64,000 nucleotides of DNA from Kondoa malvinella (taxonomy: Eukaryota > Basidiomycota > Agaricostilbomycetes > Agaricostilbales > Kondoaceae). Under the pieces are notes generated by a model. It worked only from the letters and a program-made list of their open reading frames with translations. It did not search any database and was not told where the DNA came from. Location of the stretch: assembly GCA_039545315.1 (NCBI GenBank), contig BCIM01000001.1, positions 1,668,807-1,732,806 on the forward strand. The letters run 5' to 3'. Below are positions 61,062-64,000 of the stretch, one piece after another; position 1 is the first letter of the stretch; the number at the start of each line of letters is the position of its first letter. Made by a program: the position numbers and the translations under genes.

Positions 61062-61554
61062 TTATTGAGCTTGGGGTTGTGCTGGTACTTCCATTCCCGC
61101 TTCTTTCGGTGTATACGTCTTCAGAACCAGCGCATGTAGACCTTGATCAAGCTCTTCCTTTAGTGCTGCATAGATCATTCGATGCCGCTGCATCTGCCTC
61201 TGTCGCACATGTCAAGTAAACGATCCGTTCAACCCATCGAAGTGCAAGCTTACCTTGCCTTCAAACTCCTTGCTGACAATATTACATGTAAAGTGCGTCT
61301 CTCCGGTAAAGGCGCCTGGGACTTTCATTGGTGCATGATGTGAATGAGCAGCAGAGTCATTGGAAATTTGTAGATTGAGCGGTTGTAATAATTCGGTCAG
61401 CTGCCAAGGAACAATAGCTTAGCTACTTGCTCGCATAAAGGGGCAGTACTATCCAATCGGCATTGACGGCCAAGAGGAGAGCGCATAGGACATCAGAGAA
61501 GCAAGTGATGTTGGAAGAAGGAAGCCGCAATAGACAAAGCCGTGACAGACGCAT
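61062..61554 (-). CDS. BolA family protein
   Basis: Three exons (61062-61199, 61254-61400, 61450-61554) encode 129 residues. The BolA domain is complete: LTELLQPLNLQISNDSAAH with HSHHAP, GETHFTCNIVSKEFEGK, then RQMQRHRMIYAALKEEL and HALVLKTYTPKEAG. BolA proteins partner monothiol glutaredoxins in iron-sulfur cluster trafficking. The N-terminal 35 residues (MRLSRLCLLRLPSSNITCF...) are basic and hydrophobic, consistent with mitochondrial import as for BOL1/BOL3. That exon is the least certain part, though the 49-nt intron fits well. The invariant His of the RHR motif is present. Confidence 0.85.
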
Positions 61555-62094
61555 GCGGAGAGCGCAAAGCTGCGGATTGCGGATAGCGATAGACACACAT
61601 GTCACGCATCAAGCACAACGCTGGGCTGCAGTATCAGACTCAGCGCTTCATGCCAGCCAGAAGGTCCCTTTCGGGCACGATTCAGGAGCAATACGGGAGA
61701 ATCCGCAAGCTGAAAAGAGACTGCAATTTTTGTAAAGATGTACCTTTGTGCGAATGCTTTCCTCCATTGGACCTTCTGGCTGCGGTGAATTCGACATGAG
61801 GCTTCGGCGAACCCAATGACTGCTTGCTGAGGATATGGGGTACTGTGGCACACGAAATGCACTGCTGCTTATCAGGCGAAACCGTTGGCAGCTGGCTTGC
61901 ATGGATCGTTGGTCGCTCAAGGCAGTGAGACCTTCACTCGAAGGCGAAGCTCGAGGGGGGCGTCACATGATGCTGTCAGATTGAGCTGCAATGCTGATAA
62001 ATGCCCTATTATTGATATTACAATATAGTTCCCTCGCGTTCTCAAAACTTGATCGAATGGCTCTGCATCGCTGTCGAAAAGGCATTAGATCGCA
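61555..62094. other. Spacer, BolA start / SRP40 stop
   Basis: 540 bp holding the BolA promoter and the SRP40 3' end. Open frames here are short and lack matching exons. Confidence 0.4.
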
Positions 62095-63574
62095 TCAGCA
62101 GCCAGAGCAGAGGCACATACTGATCTCGCCTCCTCTGTAGCTCCCGCGTTTCTTCTTGTTCTTCTCCTATGGTGACAAAATGCGTCAGCCATGTACCAGC
62201 AAGTCGAGTCAGACCGACCTTGCGGAAGCCATCACCTCGGGTAACAATCAAATCATTATGTGCTCGAGCTCCATAATCATTCATTCCCCCGCCCTGGAAG
62301 AGCCTCAGCAAACAAATTTTCTGTGAAAGAAGCTGACTCACCCTAGCCTCAAACCCATTATGCCTCAAACGCTCGTCATGAAACTGCACATCTTCTTCCT
62401 TGACTCTTCTGAACGGCTGATTCTGAGTCCTTTCCTTGCCCTTCTTGTTCTTGGGCTGAATCGCAAATGGTTCCTGTATGATTGTGACCTTTTCTTCCTT
62501 GATCTCGATGGTAGCAGGTGCGTCGATAGCGATAGTAGCAGGTCCAGAGATAGTTTCGGTCTTTGTTTCGATCTCGGCTTTAGGTTTGTCAGTTTTGGCT
62601 TTTTTGGCAGCTGGAGCAGCTTTAGCTGGAACTTCTTCTTCATCTGAGCTGTCCGAGCCTGATGAGGACGAGCTTGGCGCCGCTTTCCGCTTGATACCGC
62701 CATGCACAAGTGATACTTTCTCCTTTTTAGCGGGGGCTTCATCTTCGGATGATGACGAAGAAGAGGATGAAGAGCTAGCAGTCCCTTTTTGAGCAGGCTT
62801 AGAGGGGGCTGCTTTTATTGATGCAGCTTTTGCCGGCGAGACCTTTGCTGGTGCTTCATCATCGGACGAACTTGACGAGGACGAGGAACTGGAAGCAGGC
62901 TTTGATACTGCTTTAGCGGGCGCAGAGACGGCCTTGGCTGGCTGATCATCCTCAGATGAACTCGAGGAGGAGGACGAAGAGCTAGCAACAGGTTTGCTAG
63001 AGGCTTTCGCTGAAGCTGGGACAGGTTTTGTTGGCTCCTCATCTTCGGAACTCGAAGATTCCTCGCTCGAAGACGCAGCCTTCGCCTTGACTACTGCTTT
63101 GGCTTTGCCATTCGTCTTTGGGGCTGCTACAGCTGGTTTTTCGTCCTCAGATGAGCTGCTGGACGAGCTGGAACTGGTAGCTTTCACAGGCGAGATCTTC
63201 TTGTTATTTGTTTTGGAGGTACTAGCCACAGGCTTCTTGATGACAGCTGCCTCTTCTTCCGAGCTGGACTCTTCCGAGCTAGACGATTCAACCTTGACAT
63301 TTCTACAGCCTCTAGTCAACGACCCGACATGGATGTCATCGACAGATATGCTCACGCTGCTTGAGCACTGATCAGAGATTGAATGGAATAGTCTAGAGTC
63401 TTGTAAGCAGCAGGGTCGAACTTTGCTTCCTTGACCAAAGCCTTTGCAGATTTTGGATAGGCAATTTGAAGAAACTGATAGACCAGCTGCAGGGCGGCTG
63501 AGAGGCAATCAGCAAGGCGTAGCAGCTATGAGAGGATCTATGAGCTCACTCGCAGTCTCTGGAGAGTTCGTCAT
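62095..63574 (-). CDS. SRP40: SRP40/Nopp140 nucleolar phosphoprotein
   Basis: Five exons (62095-62166, 62219-62293, 62342-63302, 63356-63497, 63550-63574) sum to 425 codons. A LisH-like N-terminus (LQLVYQFLQIAYPKSAKAL) is followed by about seven acidic serine blocks of the type SSSSSSSSEDE. These alternate with Lys/Ala/Pro-rich basic segments. The conserved C-terminal domain is QPFRRVKEEDVQFHDERL, then GMNDYGARAHNDLIVTRG and EKNKKKRGSYRGGEI. This order is diagnostic. Nopp140 proteins are casein kinase 2 targets and shuttle between nucleolus and Cajal bodies as chaperones of box H/ACA and C/D snoRNPs. The serine blocks form an imperfect tandem repeat at DNA level (about 62740-63290). Confidence 0.92.
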
Positions 63575-63735
63575 GTCGCTGTACGTGACAAGAGAAAATT
63601 TATGCATGACAGCGCTCGAGGGCCAAAAGAGGGCGAAAAGGGAGGGGAAGGCCATATAAATAATACATCATTCGATAACAGGTTGAGACAATAGCTCTAC
63701 TTCAATATTGACAAATACCTCGCTTGCATGTTCCC

Positions 63736-64000
63736 TCACATTTCATCATAACGCTGTCGCTTGCCTCCCGAGAAACCTTGTCCATCTGGCATATCTCTTT
63801 TATTGTTGACATTCAGCTGGCCAGAATCAACCTGTGGTCGTCCTGGTATTGGTTGCTCCATGTTTCCATTGACCAAAGCAGCAAGCATGTGAACGTAGTC
63901 GTACTGTGAAGGCTCGTTAGCACGAAGAAAGCTGCGACAGCCGAGTCACACACATCAGCATCGTTGACCATATCGGCAAATGGATTGTTGGCAGATGGAT
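63736..64000 (-). CDS. C-terminal end of an unidentified protein, 5' part outside the window
   Basis: Last exon 63736-63903 and the start of the previous one (63954 to beyond 64000), with a 50-nt intron. The end reads NPFADMVNDAD-YDYVHMLAAL, then polar sequence and KRQRYDEM-stop. The basic KRQR near the end could be a nuclear localisation signal. Too little is visible for a family call. Confidence 0.6.

Overview
This is a eukaryotic, fungal window, most likely from a basidiomycete with a compact genome. About 30 protein-coding genes fill 64 kb. Nearly all are broken by GT-AG introns of a narrow size (about 44-70 nt, mostly 46-55). Spacers are often only 60-300 bp. The hybrid histidine kinase, the alpha-arrestin and the paired glycan-type secreted proteins fit a filamentous or dimorphic basidiomycete, but I cannot name the species. 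Exon models were built by hand: each has GT-AG boundaries (one GC-AG) and keeps one open frame to a stop. Family names come from motifs I recognise; no database search was run.

Layout. 0-7 kb: tail of a cation/proton exchanger (+), then on minus an alpha/beta hydrolase, an NSRP1-type splicing factor, and an 838-residue protein with three tandem WRKY/GCM1/FAR1-like zinc fingers; a degenerate 19-20 bp minisatellite follows. 7.5-17.4 kb (all minus): two unrecognised genes, the copper chaperone ATX1, a Pro/Gln-rich protein, the PHD-TFS2M-SPOC factor BYE1 (with a 516-nt intron) and an OTU deubiquitinase. 17.9-20.6 kb (+): a secreted GH16 enzyme and a membrane-anchored beta-sandwich protein. 20.6-25.7 kb: an ankyrin-ClpB ATPase (-), a small basic protein (-) and a 6-phosphogluconate dehydrogenase (+). 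25.8-34.5 kb: TTC27/EMW1 (-), an unknown gene, ARL1 and the tRNA ligase TRL1 (all +). 34.6-41.9 kb (-): a seven-TM protein, a hybrid histidine kinase and KIN17. 43.3-45.8 kb (+): pyruvate decarboxylase in 16 exons.

45.8-49.3 kb is a gene-poor, partly ambiguous (N-containing) stretch. It holds a tRNA-Asp gene, a decayed partial copy of the B-type cyclin that lies intact 4 kb away, and an orphan C-terminal coding fragment. 49.3-64 kb (all minus): a WRN-like 3'-5' exonuclease, B-type cyclin, glycogen synthase, an alpha-arrestin, a BolA protein, an SRP40/Nopp140 nucleolar chaperone and the tail of one further gene.

The most unusual object is the tRNA-Asp(GTC) gene at 46866-47000. Every stem pairs, and a T8 terminator follows. 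Besides the standard 37/38 intron it carries a 53-nt insertion exactly between T-stem and T-loop, which begins GTATGT, ends CAG and has the size of the spliceosomal introns around it. Other striking points are 6-, 10- and 12-nt internal exons, an ARL1 start codon apparently split by an intron, and the triple zinc-finger protein. Metabolically the window covers glycogen synthesis, the pentose phosphate pathway and ethanol fermentation, but I see no evidence of a functional gene cluster.
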